Shown here piece after piece: positions 10,659 to 20,091 of a DNA stretch of 64,000 bases (position 1 is its first letter; every line of letters begins with the position of its first letter). This stretch comes from an uncultured Pelagibacteraceae bacterium (GTDB lineage Bacteria > Pseudomonadota > Alphaproteobacteria > Pelagibacterales > Pelagibacteraceae). Position numbers and translations under genes: made by a program. Where the stretch lies: the NCBI GenBank assembly GCA_902526405.1, contig CABZKL010000001.1, forward strand, positions 62,001 to 126,000. The letters run 5' to 3'. A model generated the notes under the pieces. That model saw only the letters and a list, made by a program, of their open reading frames with translations, made no database searches and was not told the origin of the DNA.

Positions 10659-10820
10659 TTAATCTTTATCGTTTGATGTTTCGATAAGATCATTCATTCC
10701 ACTTGAACCCCAATCACAGTAATCATCTCTCATATAGATCCCTCTATTATTATGATGATCTAAATCTTCTTTTCTTATGATTTGAGCCTCATTTTCAGTG
10801 TTTTTGATTTTTTTGTTCAT
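10659..10820 (-). CDS. Unannotated 53-aa small ORF upstream of aceA
   Basis: Read directly: MNKKIKNTENEAQIIRKEDLDHHNNRGIYMRDDYCDWGSSGMNDLIETSNDKD*; 54 codons, same strand as aceA, 49-bp gap. Confidence 0.55.
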   Translation of the reverse strand: MNKKIKNTENEAQIIRKEDLDHHNNRGIYMRDDYCDWGSSGMNDLIETSNDKD

Positions 10821-10832
10821 GTAAATCTTATA

Positions 10833-10925
10833 ATTTACTAAATTTACAAATTCTACAAAAAATTACAAAATGCTTGTAAATGCTATAAAATAATTGTAAA
10901 AATAAATTTACAAAATTTACAATAA
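10833..10925. promoter_or_regulatory. Cluster of TTACAAA/TTGTAAA elements in the regulator/aceA divergent region
   Basis: TTTACAAA, ATTACAAAA, TTGTAAA (x2), TTTACAAAATTTACAA repeated within about 90 bp upstream of the XRE/ScfR-like gene. Confidence 0.5.
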
Positions 10926-10930
10926 GTAAA

Positions 10931-12367
10931 ATGAGTCAAATAGATTTAAAAATAGGCCCAAAAATCAAGGCGTTTCGAAGACAATTAGGCCTTCAAGCAA
11001 ATAAGTTAGCTGAGGATTTAAGTATTTCTCCTAGTTATTTAAATTTAATAGAAAGTGGCAAGAGAAAAATTGATGGAGATTTGCTACTAAACGTCTGTGA
11101 GAAATTAAATATTCAATTATCAGATCTTACATCAAAAACGGATATTAATCTTCAAAACACAATTTCTGAAATTCTAGATGATAATTTGTTTGAGGATTTG
11201 GATATCTTGGGGCCAGAGGTAAAAGATTTAGTTAGCACAAACCCTAAAATTGGAAAAGCAATAGTTAGATTAGGAGATATTTTAAAAAAAAAGGATCATG
11301 AATTAATTGATAAAATTGAAAGAATTTCTGGCAAAATAGTAGACAACAGAAAAAATTCTTTTCCAGGCGAGGTAATCTCTGACTTCTTGCAAGAAAATAA
11401 AAATTATTTTCCAAAATTAGAGGAATTTGCAAATAAGGTTTTTGAAAAAATTCAGAAAAATAACAGAACAAGATATATTTCATTATGCGAATATTTGAAT
11501 ACTGAATATTCTATAATTGTAAAAGATGTTATTCCTGACGAAAAAAAACCCTTTTCAAAAATATATAAGAAAAATAAAAAAGAACTTTTATTAAGTGATT
11601 ACAGTTCATTAGAAACTAAAAAATTACATGCTGCAGCTCAAATAGCTCAAGAGGGAGCAAACAAGGAAATAGATAATTATTTATCAGGATTTAGTTTTCC
11701 AACAGAGGAGTCTAAAAAGCTAACAAAAATAGCTTTACTAAATTATTGTGCAGCTGCAATTTTAATGCCATACGAATTATTTCATGCGGAGTGCAAAAAA
11801 CTCAAATATGATTTAGAATTATTACAAAATACATTTGCCACTTCTTTTGAACAAGTTGCTCATAGGGTGACATGCCTACAAGATCCCAAACTCCCAGGAA
11901 TTCCATTCCATTTTTTGAGAGTAGATATGGCTGGTAATATTTCTAAAAGATTTTCTTTATCAGGGATTGATATCCCTAGATATGGTGGAGCATGCCCTAG
12001 GTGGAATGTTTATTCGGCATTTACAAGACCTGGAGTGATACAAGCGGCAGTAAGTAAAATGAATAATGGAGAAAAATACGTCTGCATTGCTAGAACTGTT
12101 GAAAAAGGTATTGGAAGATTTGGACAAGCAAAGAGTGTTTTGTCAATTGGTCTAGGCTGTGAAGCAAAATATGCAAAAGATTTTATTTATACAGAAAACA
12201 TAAATGTAAACGATAAATCTTCAGAAATACCGATTGGTGTATCTTGCAGGACATGTGACAGATTGGATTGTTCACAAAGAGCCTTTCCACCCTTACATAA
12301 AAAATTTGATGTAGATTTAAACTCCAGAGGAGTTTCTGTTTATGTTAGTGATAATAATTTTAAATAA
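10931..12367 (+). CDS. XRE-family ScfR/RamB-like transcriptional regulator (HTH + IrrE-like + DUF2083-type C-terminus)
   Basis: HTH KIKAFRRQLGLQANKLAEDLSISPSYLNLIESGKR; C-terminal GVSCRTCDRLDCSQRAFPP; divergent to aceA. Confidence 0.9.
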   Translation: MSQIDLKIGPKIKAFRRQLGLQANKLAEDLSISPSYLNLIESGKRKIDGDLLLNVCEKLNIQLSDLTSKTDINLQNTISEILDDNLFEDLDILGPEVKDLVSTNPKIGKAIVRLGDILKKKDHELIDKIERISGKIVDNRKNSFPGEVISDFLQENKNYFPKLEEFANKVFEKIQKNNRTRYISLCEYLNTEYSIIVKDVIPDEKKPFSKIYKKNKKELLLSDYSSLETKKLHAAAQIAQEGANKEIDNYLSGFSFPTEESKKLTKIALLNYCAAAILMPYELFHAECKKLKYDLELLQNTFATSFEQVAHRVTCLQDPKLPGIPFHFLRVDMAGNISKRFSLSGIDIPRYGGACPRWNVYSAFTRPGVIQAAVSKMNNGEKYVCIARTVEKGIGRFGQAKSVLSIGLGCEAKYAKDFIYTENINVNDKSSEIPIGVSCRTCDRLDCSQRAFPPLHKKFDVDLNSRGVSVYVSDNNFK

Positions 12368-12531
12368 TGATAAAATTTATAATCCCAGCTGTTGTAGTTT
12401 TCTTGATAGTTTTGTTTTGGGAAAAAATTACTGAATTTGCTGAAAAAAAATTAAATATTAAACTTAATTATATTCTTGTTAGCTCCATAATAGTAATTAT
12501 AGCAATTATCCTTTTATTGCTAAATTATTAG
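12367..12531 (+). CDS. Small membrane protein (54 aa)
   Basis: MIKFIIPAVVVFLIVLFWEKITEFAEKKLNIKLNYILVSSIIVIIAIILLLLNY*; starts in TAATG overlap with the preceding stop; below track cutoff. Confidence 0.6.
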   Translation: MIKFIIPAVVVFLIVLFWEKITEFAEKKLNIKLNYILVSSIIVIIAIILLLLNY

Positions 12532-12536
12532 GAATA

Positions 12537-12806
12537 ATGCCAAGAATCGATCTTTCAAAATATCAAATCGAGGTGTCGGATGGTGTATTTACTTTTAAAA
12601 ATATGAATACAACATTAGGCTTTGTAAGATTTAATATAAACGGTGAAGTAGAGTATATTTTTGTTAATCCAATATTTAGAAAACAAGGTTTAGCAACTAA
12701 ATTGTTAAAACTTGTAAAAGAAAAAACTGGAAAAGAAATTACACTTAAAGAACCTATTAGTCCTCTAGGATCAAAATTACTAAATTCATTAAAGCGATGG
12801 AAATAA
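12537..12806 (+). CDS. Small GNAT-like acetyltransferase
   Basis: VEYIFVNPIFRKQGLATKLLKLVKE acetyl-CoA-binding-like motif. Confidence 0.65.
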   Translation: MPRIDLSKYQIEVSDGVFTFKNMNTTLGFVRFNINGEVEYIFVNPIFRKQGLATKLLKLVKEKTGKEITLKEPISPLGSKLLNSLKRWK

Positions 12807-13543
12807 ATCTTTTATTTTTTTTTACAGCAGTGCCTGCGATAATTTTGTTTGGTATAGCTAAATCTGGTTTAGGTGGATCAATGGCACTTATTTCAATTCC
12901 TTTAATGACTATTTCAATGCCTTTAACTGCAGCTCTTGGAATTATACTTCCTATATTGATATTTTCAGATTTTATTGCGACATATAAGTACAGAAAAGAA
13001 TTTGATTTAGAAACTTTAAAATTATTAATTCCTTTTGCGGCAGTTGGAATATTTATAGGATCATTAAGTTTTTCATATTTCTCAGAAGAATTACTAAAAT
13101 TCATAATTGGATTAATGGGTTTTCTTTTTGCTGGTCATTACTTTTTTATTAAAAAAAATAAAGAAGCAAAGTCAGAAAAAAATTTTTTTAAAGGCGGTAT
13201 ATGTTCAATTATAGCAGGCTTTACCAGTTTTAGTGTTCATGCTGGGGGCACACCAACTAGTCTTTATTTACTTCCATTGAGAATGAAAAAAGAAATTTAT
13301 GTTGGAACTAGAATTATTTTTTTTACTTTTGTAAATTTAATTAAACTTCCTCTTTATATAAACTTATCGATGATGAATTTGGAAACTTTTAAACAATCAA
13401 TAATTTTGTTCCCTGTTGCATTAGTTGGAATTTTAATAGGTTATAAACTTCTAAAGATAATTGAAGAAAAATTATTTTATAATATATTATACGCTCTAAT
13501 TTTTGTGACTAGTTCAAAGTTAATTTTTGATTTTTTTGTATAA
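12797..13543 (+). CDS. TauE/SafE-family transporter
   Basis: Multi-TM protein with two-half TauE architecture (GIAKSGLGGSMALISIPLM ... HAGGTPTSLYLLPLRM). Confidence 0.85.
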   Translation: MEINLLFFFTAVPAIILFGIAKSGLGGSMALISIPLMTISMPLTAALGIILPILIFSDFIATYKYRKEFDLETLKLLIPFAAVGIFIGSLSFSYFSEELLKFIIGLMGFLFAGHYFFIKKNKEAKSEKNFFKGGICSIIAGFTSFSVHAGGTPTSLYLLPLRMKKEIYVGTRIIFFTFVNLIKLPLYINLSMMNLETFKQSIILFPVALVGILIGYKLLKIIEEKLFYNILYALIFVTSSKLIFDFFV

Positions 13544-13561
13544 GTATTTAGTTTAAATAAA

Positions 13562-16096
13562 TTATTGATTTCTTATTAGTGGATAGATTTTAGGATTTAG
13601 ATATCTTAAATTGGTAATTAAAATAAACATTAAAGTAACGAACCCAATTGAAAAACCCAAATAAATTAAAACTTTAAAGTCAAATTGCCAAACTAGTTCA
13701 AATATATTTTCCATAATAAATTTAGACCCTATAACTGCAAAAAATGTTGCAATCAAAATCACAGACATAAAAATAATTATGAATTCAAGTAAGGAGGAGA
13801 AAATAATTTGTTTTTTTGAAAAACCCAAGATTTTAAAAACTAGATTTTGATACTCTTTAATTTTTCCCTGAACCATAATTGCACTTGATATTACAATTAA
13901 ACCAATAATAATTGTTACAGCGGAAATTAAAGTTACAGCAATGAATACTTTGTTTAAAACTGCAGTTACTTTTAGGAGATAATCTGCAATTTTAATCATG
14001 GATAAACTTGGCATTATCTCCAACATTTCTGTTTCATCAAATTTATCAGAATTAAATTTTGCGGTTGCTAAGTATTCATGTGGAATTTCCTTTGCAAATT
14101 GGGGGTTAAAGAGCATTGCAAAATTAATACTTAGATCACGGTAATCTACTTCTCTAAAATTAATTACTTCTCCATCAATCTCTCTTCCATAAATGTTCAA
14201 AGTAAAAATATCACCTAATTGAATATTAAAATCTTTTGCAACTTTAGCATCCAGCGATATTTGTAACTGATTTGGTTTGGATAAATCCCACCATTCGCCC
14301 TCTAAGATTACATTATCTTTTGGAATATCCTCTATCCATGATGATCTTCGTTCACTTCCAATTACCCAATAACTATCATTATCAGGTTTAATGAATGTAT
14401 TAGGATCAACTCCATTAATTTTTGTAATACCAGATGATACCATTGGAACTATTTCGATGTTTGCATCTTTATCCATATTTAAAATACCTTGCTCAAATTT
14501 TTCACGCTCTCCTTTTTGAATGCCAACAAAAAAATAATCAGGCGCAATATCAGGGATAGATTTAGCAATTTCTCTTTGAAAGTTAGTACCAACTAAAGCG
14601 AGGGTTAACAATAATGTAACGCCTAACCCCAGTGACATTACAGTGATTGGAGTAATACTTTTTGTTTGAGTAATATTTTTAATTGAGACTTTTAGAGAGA
14701 CAATTGAACTTGATTTTAATTTTTTTAGAAAAAAAATAATTAATTTTGAAAGTAAGAAAAAAACTATTAAACACACAAAAAAAGCTACAAAATATCCCAA
14801 ACTATAGGCAGGTTGTTCAGATCCAATTGTAAATAATAAAATTAAAGTAGATAACAAAATAAAACTTACAACGACTGATTTTTTTGAATAATAAAATTGT
14901 AGATTTTGAAATACATTTCTAAACAAATTAGATGCTTTTACTTGATCAATAGAACTTATTGTTGGTATAGAAAAAATTACAAGAACTAGTAATCCAACTA
15001 AAAATATTTTTAAAAAATTCAAAAATGAAAAAACTGGATAAACATTTAATCCTAAACCATCAGACAAGTATTTATCTGCTATTGGAACAATTAAGAAACT
15101 AGACCCATAGGAAATTACAGTAATAACAAAGAGTAAAATAAATAATTGTAGATAATAAAGTGTTTTGATATTTCCAGAATAAAATCCTACAGCTTTTCTA
15201 ACAGCAATTGACATGTTATTTTGGTTGATAAAAGACAACAAGGTATTTGCAATTCCAATTCCAGCAATCAACATTGCACTTATAGATACAAGAGATAAAA
15301 ATTGAGAAAAATTGTTAATAATTCTTTTAATACCACTTGCTGAATTTTCAGGGTATCTAAGTTTTACTTTTTGATCGTTTTTGAAAATATTTTCAATTTT
15401 TCTTTCAATTTGTTCTGGATCATCATCATTATTAAATTTTACTTTATATTCATAATTTAAAAAACTTCCTATTCCATTTAGTTTTAATATTTCTAAAGTT
15501 TGTTTGCCAGCAAGGGCCCAATCACCAAATGCAACAAATCCGCTTACATCTGGTACTGATTTAATAATTCCAATGACGGTGAAGTTTTGATCTTGAACTT
15601 TAACTTGCTCATTAATCTTTATGTTCAGTGTTTTTGATAAACTTTCGTTAATTAAAATTGTATTTGGTTCTTTTTGCATTCTTTCATAAGCTTCGATCGG
15701 CTCATAATCAACTTCACCATAAAGTGGATATTTTTCATCCACAGTTTTTATTCTTGTAAATAAAGATTTATTTTTCTCTCTTCCAGTTGTTGAGAGCATC
15801 GTACTAAATTCAATCATTTGAGAAACTGTTGCAAACTCTTTAACTTGATTTACCAAATCCAAGTTTCCTTGATTACGATTGTAATCAATCTCCAAATCTC
15901 CACCCAACAGTGCTTTAGCATTATCATTTAGCTCTTTTTTTAAGCTATCCTCGATTGTGAAAATAGCACTTAGAATAAAAAGACTAATAAAAAGAGTTAT
16001 AATAATGCTTGAAATTTTGTGATAATTTCTGCTCAAATCTTTTAAAGCATATTTAAGTATTAAATTAAATTTTGAAGAGTTATTTGATTTTTCCAT
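13562..16096 (-). CDS. FtsX-like ABC permease (YbbP type)
   Basis: Eight-to-ten TM protein with paired FtsX-like domains, downstream of a LolD/YbbA-like ATPase; ATG at 16096 ([10 protein letters not shown]) preferred over track start 16144. Confidence 0.9.
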   Translation of the reverse strand: MEKSNNSSKFNLILKYALKDLSRNYHKISSIIITLFISLFILSAIFTIEDSLKKELNDNAKALLGGDLEIDYNRNQGNLDLVNQVKEFATVSQMIEFSTMLSTTGREKNKSLFTRIKTVDEKYPLYGEVDYEPIEAYERMQKEPNTILINESLSKTLNIKINEQVKVQDQNFTVIGIIKSVPDVSGFVAFGDWALAGKQTLEILKLNGIGSFLNYEYKVKFNNDDDPEQIERKIENIFKNDQKVKLRYPENSASGIKRIINNFSQFLSLVSISAMLIAGIGIANTLLSFINQNNMSIAVRKAVGFYSGNIKTLYYLQLFILLFVITVISYGSSFLIVPIADKYLSDGLGLNVYPVFSFLNFLKIFLVGLLVLVIFSIPTISSIDQVKASNLFRNVFQNLQFYYSKKSVVVSFILLSTLILLFTIGSEQPAYSLGYFVAFFVCLIVFFLLSKLIIFFLKKLKSSSIVSLKVSIKNITQTKSITPITVMSLGLGVTLLLTLALVGTNFQREIAKSIPDIAPDYFFVGIQKGEREKFEQGILNMDKDANIEIVPMVSSGITKINGVDPNTFIKPDNDSYWVIGSERRSSWIEDIPKDNVILEGEWWDLSKPNQLQISLDAKVAKDFNIQLGDIFTLNIYGREIDGEVINFREVDYRDLSINFAMLFNPQFAKEIPHEYLATAKFNSDKFDETEMLEIMPSLSMIKIADYLLKVTAVLNKVFIAVTLISAVTIIIGLIVISSAIMVQGKIKEYQNLVFKILGFSKKQIIFSSLLEFIIIFMSVILIATFFAVIGSKFIMENIFELVWQFDFKVLIYLGFSIGFVTLMFILITNLRYLNPKIYPLIRNQ

Positions 16097-16745
16097 CTTT
16101 GATTTTAATTTTTCTTTTTGCTTTATCTGCAAGTTTGGGATCATGAGTTACCATAATTAAAGAAGAACCTTCCTCTTTTACATATTTAAACAATATATTT
16201 GAAATCAATGTAGAGTTTTCAGTATCTAAATTACCAGTTGGTTCATCAGCTAAAATCAATTCAGGCTTCATAGCGATCGCTCTTGCTATGGCTACTCTTT
16301 GCTGTTCCCCACCAGATAATTGACTTGGAAGATTATTAAAACGATGTTTTAAACCAAAACGATCTAACAGAATCTTTCCCTCTTTCTCAGGATTTTTAAA
16401 ATTATTTAGTTCAAGTGTTAAAGCAACATTTTCAACTGCAGTATAATTTGGAATTAAATAAAAAGATTGAAATACAATTCCAATATTTTTCTTTCTAATT
16501 TCTGATACTTCATCCTCATTAAGGCTTGTAATTTCTTGATTTTGAAAAATAATCTTTCCAGAGGTTGGCTTCTCTAATCCACCAACAAGCATTATTAAAC
16601 TGGTTTTTCCTGAGCCGCTCTCTCCTACAATAGAAACTGTTTCTTTTTTCTTAATATTTAAATCTACATTCTTTAAAACACTGATATTATCTTTACCAGT
16701 TTGGTATTTGAGATTTATTTTTTTTAATTTAAGAAGTGAAGACAT
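16080..16745 (-). CDS. ABC transporter ATP-binding protein (YbbA/LolD type)
   Basis: [42 protein letters not shown]; likely start MSSLLKLKK at 16745. Confidence 0.93.
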   Translation of the reverse strand: MSSLLKLKKINLKYQTGKDNISVLKNVDLNIKKKETVSIVGESGSGKTSLIMLVGGLEKPTSGKIIFQNQEITSLNEDEVSEIRKKNIGIVFQSFYLIPNYTAVENVALTLELNNFKNPEKEGKILLDRFGLKHRFNNLPSQLSGGEQQRVAIARAIAMKPELILADEPTGNLDTENSTLISNILFKYVKEEGSSLIMVTHDPKLADKAKRKIKIKDGKIK

Positions 16746-17367
16746 GAATAAAAGTTTATTTACAAAAATTCTGATAATCTTTCTAGTGCACATAAAAGCA
16801 AGTGCAATAGAAAAGGTAATATTATTTGGAGACAGTCTGATGGCAGGTTATGGTTTACCTAAAGAATATCATTTATCCTTAGTTTTAGAGAATAATTTAA
16901 AACAAGATGGATTTAACATTCAAGTTATAAATGGAAGTGTTTCAGGCAGTACATCTTCGGGAGGATTAAATAGGGCAGAGTGGAGTTTATCAGATCCAGG
17001 GATAGATCTTATCATTTTAGGAATGGGTGCAAATGATATGCTTAGAGGAATTCAACCAGATGAAACAAAAAAAAATTTAGAACAAATAATAGAAATTGCA
17101 AAAAAGAAAGAAATTGAAATAATTTTGGCTGGTATGATTGCTCCAACAACACATGGAATAAAATACAAAAAAGACTTTGATGCTATCTATCCAAAATTAT
17201 CCGAGAAGCATAATTTATTATTAATACCTTTTCTTTTGGAGGGTGTGGCACTTAATCCAGGTTTAAATCAACAAGATGGAATACATCCTAATAAGCAAGG
17301 AACAATTAAAATAAGTGAAAATATTAAAAAAAGTATTATTGCTAGTTTAAGTAAAAAAAAAAATTAA
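16744..17367 (+). CDS. Arylesterase/TesA-like SGNH hydrolase
   Basis: VILFGDSLMAGYGLP (GDSL), GANDMLRG, DGIHPN; signal peptide; classical neighbour of ybbAP. Confidence 0.92.
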   Translation: MNKSLFTKILIIFLVHIKASAIEKVILFGDSLMAGYGLPKEYHLSLVLENNLKQDGFNIQVINGSVSGSTSSGGLNRAEWSLSDPGIDLIILGMGANDMLRGIQPDETKKNLEQIIEIAKKKEIEIILAGMIAPTTHGIKYKKDFDAIYPKLSEKHNLLLIPFLLEGVALNPGLNQQDGIHPNKQGTIKISENIKKSIIASLSKKKN

Positions 17368-17416
17368 ATTTATAATTTTATAAATTTATCATTTACTATC
17401 AATTTTATATTTATAT

Positions 17417-18415
17417 ATGGATAAAGTACCTTATCATCATTTACCAGACGGCACTTTTAGGAACCCTCTAGGGTCTCCTAAAGTTGATCGAAATTTTAGA
17501 TGGTCATTTAAAGTATTTAATAAAGAAAAAAAGAAACTCAATATGACTGTTCCAAAAGATCATGTTGTAAACAAAGAACAAGTATTAGCTGATATCAAAA
17601 AATATAAAGATGGTGACTACATTGGATGGATAGGTCATGCAACTTTTCTTATAAAATTAGGAAATACGACAATCATAACTGATCCTGTTTTTTCTAAAAA
17701 TGCAGGACCATTAATATTTGGACCTAAAAGATTTACTGAACCAGCTTTAAATTTAAAAGAAATACCTCCCGTAGATGTTTTTTTACTTACTCATAATCAT
17801 TATGATCATCAAGATATGATGACAATCAGAAGATTCCCTTTCAAAAATACCAAAGTAATGGCTCCTTTAAAGCTAGGTAAGTATTTTGAAAAAAATGGAT
17901 ATAGCGATGTTAATGAGATGGATTGGTATGAAGAAATCATCATTAACGAAAAAATGAAAATAACATTTCTTCCAGCAGTCCATTGGTCTAAAAGAAGTCT
18001 AACTGATACTAATAAATCTTTATGGGGAAATTTTTTAATTGAATACGATGGAAAAAAAATTTTGTTTGCTTGTGATACTGGAGTTGGAAATATTTATAAA
18101 GAGATTGGTGAAAAATACGGACCAATAGATATTAATATTATAAATATTGGAGCATATAATTTTTATCCGTTAACACCATATAAAGATAAATCTGCTTATC
18201 ATACTAATCCTGAGGAAGCTCTTGAGATTTCTAGAGATTTAAAAAGTAAAAAAGTAATTGGTATGCATTGGGGCACTTTTGTATTATCGTTGGAACCAAT
18301 TATGGAACCGAGAGACAGATTTAGAGATAATGCAGAAAAATATGGCTTTAAAAAAGAGGATGCAATTATTTTTAAAATTGGCCAAATAGAACTATTAAAT
18401 GAAATTTTAAAATAA
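17417..18415 (+). CDS. MBL-fold (NAPE-PLD/UlaG-like) metallohydrolase
   Basis: GHATFLIKLGNTTIITDPVFS, LLTHNHYDHQD, HWGTF. Confidence 0.9.
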   Translation: MDKVPYHHLPDGTFRNPLGSPKVDRNFRWSFKVFNKEKKKLNMTVPKDHVVNKEQVLADIKKYKDGDYIGWIGHATFLIKLGNTTIITDPVFSKNAGPLIFGPKRFTEPALNLKEIPPVDVFLLTHNHYDHQDMMTIRRFPFKNTKVMAPLKLGKYFEKNGYSDVNEMDWYEEIIINEKMKITFLPAVHWSKRSLTDTNKSLWGNFLIEYDGKKILFACDTGVGNIYKEIGEKYGPIDINIINIGAYNFYPLTPYKDKSAYHTNPEEALEISRDLKSKKVIGMHWGTFVLSLEPIMEPRDRFRDNAEKYGFKKEDAIIFKIGQIELLNEILK

Positions 18416-18420
18416 TATTT

Positions 18421-18873
18421 ATGAAATATTTTATTTTGATAATAATTTTTTTATTTACCAGCAATGTGCAAGCAAACAATATTAATATTTCAGTAAAAAC
18501 GGACTTAGATCTTAATTGTAAGTTTGAAAAAGTTATTATTAAAAACACGGAACATAACTTCGTTTCTTTTACAAATGATCAAGTGGAAAGAGAAAATCTT
18601 AAAAATTTAAAAATAATAGCAAAAAACCCTGATATTTTAGTAATAAAAAATTTATCAAAATTTATTAATAAGATTAATTTGGAAGTTAAAATATCAAATA
18701 AAGATATAATTTTGATACAGGCTTTTGATCAAGAGAGAAATTATTCTGAGTCTGCAGTCTACACTAGAAGCACTGGAGAATTGATCCATGAAATTACAAG
18801 AAAAATAAACTCTGATGAAAAAGAGAAAGATATTTCATTTTATAGTTGTATAAATGACAACCAAGACACTTAA
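18421..18873 (+). CDS. Hypothetical secreted protein
   Basis: Signal peptide; no family recognised. Confidence 0.6.
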   Translation: MKYFILIIIFLFTSNVQANNINISVKTDLDLNCKFEKVIIKNTEHNFVSFTNDQVERENLKNLKIIAKNPDILVIKNLSKFINKINLEVKISNKDIILIQAFDQERNYSESAVYTRSTGELIHEITRKINSDEKEKDISFYSCINDNQDT

Positions 18874-18913
18874 GACCAAAGACTCCAAATCTTTTATTTG
18901 ATAATATAAATAT

Positions 18914-19462
18914 ATGAAGAAACTTATTTTAATATTCTTATTTTATTTATTTTCTCAGACGAGCTCCTTTTCAAATGAAAGAGATGTAAGACTTAACCAA
19001 TTATTCAATGAGTTAAAGGCCAATAAGTCAAAAGTATCATCTATTGTTGAAAAGGAAATATGGAAAATTTGGAGCACTCATCCAACCGATGCAAAACTTA
19101 CCGCAAAATTAGAGAAAGGTTCTCAGTTTGTAAGAGACCAACAATTTTTTAAAGCTATAGAAATCTTTACAGAAGTTATAAATTTTGATCAAAATTGGGC
19201 CGAGGCATGGAATAAAAGGGCAACAGTTTTTTATTTGATAGGAGAATTCAAAAAATCTCAAGATGATATTGATAAAGTTTTAGAAATAGAAGCAAGACAT
19301 TTTGGTGCTTTGGCAGGACAAGGTTTAGTAAATATACAATTAAAAAATTATGAAAAAGCAATTCTGAGTTATGAACAAGCAAAAGAGATACACCCATCAA
19401 TGCAATCTCCAGAGATCATGATAAGACAGATAGAAGAATTAATTAAACAACAATCAATATAA
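18914..19462 (+). CDS. TPR-repeat protein with signal peptide
   Basis: Tandem TPR helices (WAEAWNKRATVFYLIGEFKKSQDDIDKVLEIEARHFGALAGQG). Confidence 0.85.
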   Translation: MKKLILIFLFYLFSQTSSFSNERDVRLNQLFNELKANKSKVSSIVEKEIWKIWSTHPTDAKLTAKLEKGSQFVRDQQFFKAIEIFTEVINFDQNWAEAWNKRATVFYLIGEFKKSQDDIDKVLEIEARHFGALAGQGLVNIQLKNYEKAILSYEQAKEIHPSMQSPEIMIRQIEELIKQQSI

Positions 19463-20088
19463 TGTGCGGAAGGTATGTTGTTAAAAATCCAGTTACTAAA
19501 ACTTCTTCTTTAGTAAAATCTGCTATTCAAGTTGAGGATACAGTCAATTATAACGCTCATCCTTATCAAAAACTTCCAGTGATAAAAAAATATAAAAACG
19601 GTAACACTTTAGAGGCTTTAAAGTGGGGATTAGTCCCTGGTTGGGCAAAAGACAAAGAATTTAAAGCATTGATTAATGCAAGATTAGAAACGATTGATGA
19701 AAAGGTTTCTTTTAAAAAACTAATTAAAAATCATCGATGTGTTGCTGTTGCAGATGGTTTTTATGAATGGAAGAGGGAAGAGAATAAAAAAACTCCTCAT
19801 TACTTTTTTAGAAAAGATACTAATGTAATTTATTTTGCAGGTATTTTTGAAGAGGACCAATTTTGTTTAATTACAGAAGAAGCAAAAGAAAATATTAAAG
19901 AAATTCATCACCGTCAGCCTGTAATACTTAATCAAGCAGATGTTAACCGTTATTTAAATTTAGAGCTACAGGGCTCAGCCTTTTTGAATGAACGTAAAGT
20001 TCCTGAACTTGTTTTTCATGAGGTTTCAAAGGATGCGAATAAACCTACAAACAATTCAGCATCATTGATACAAAAGATTTTGAACTAA
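19462..20088 (+). CDS. SOS response-associated peptidase (SRAP/YedK/HMCES family)
   Basis: MCGRYVV N-terminus, WGLVPGWA, NARLETIDEK, ADGFYEWK. Confidence 0.95.
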   Translation: MCGRYVVKNPVTKTSSLVKSAIQVEDTVNYNAHPYQKLPVIKKYKNGNTLEALKWGLVPGWAKDKEFKALINARLETIDEKVSFKKLIKNHRCVAVADGFYEWKREENKKTPHYFFRKDTNVIYFAGIFEEDQFCLITEEAKENIKEIHHRQPVILNQADVNRYLNLELQGSAFLNERKVPELVFHEVSKDANKPTNNSASLIQKILN

Positions 20089-20091
20089 ATC

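Noticed and set aside
12757-13104. 115-aa minus-strand ORF opposite the TauE-like gene
   Set aside because: The plus-strand frame has a clear TauE/SafE pattern; the antisense frame has none.
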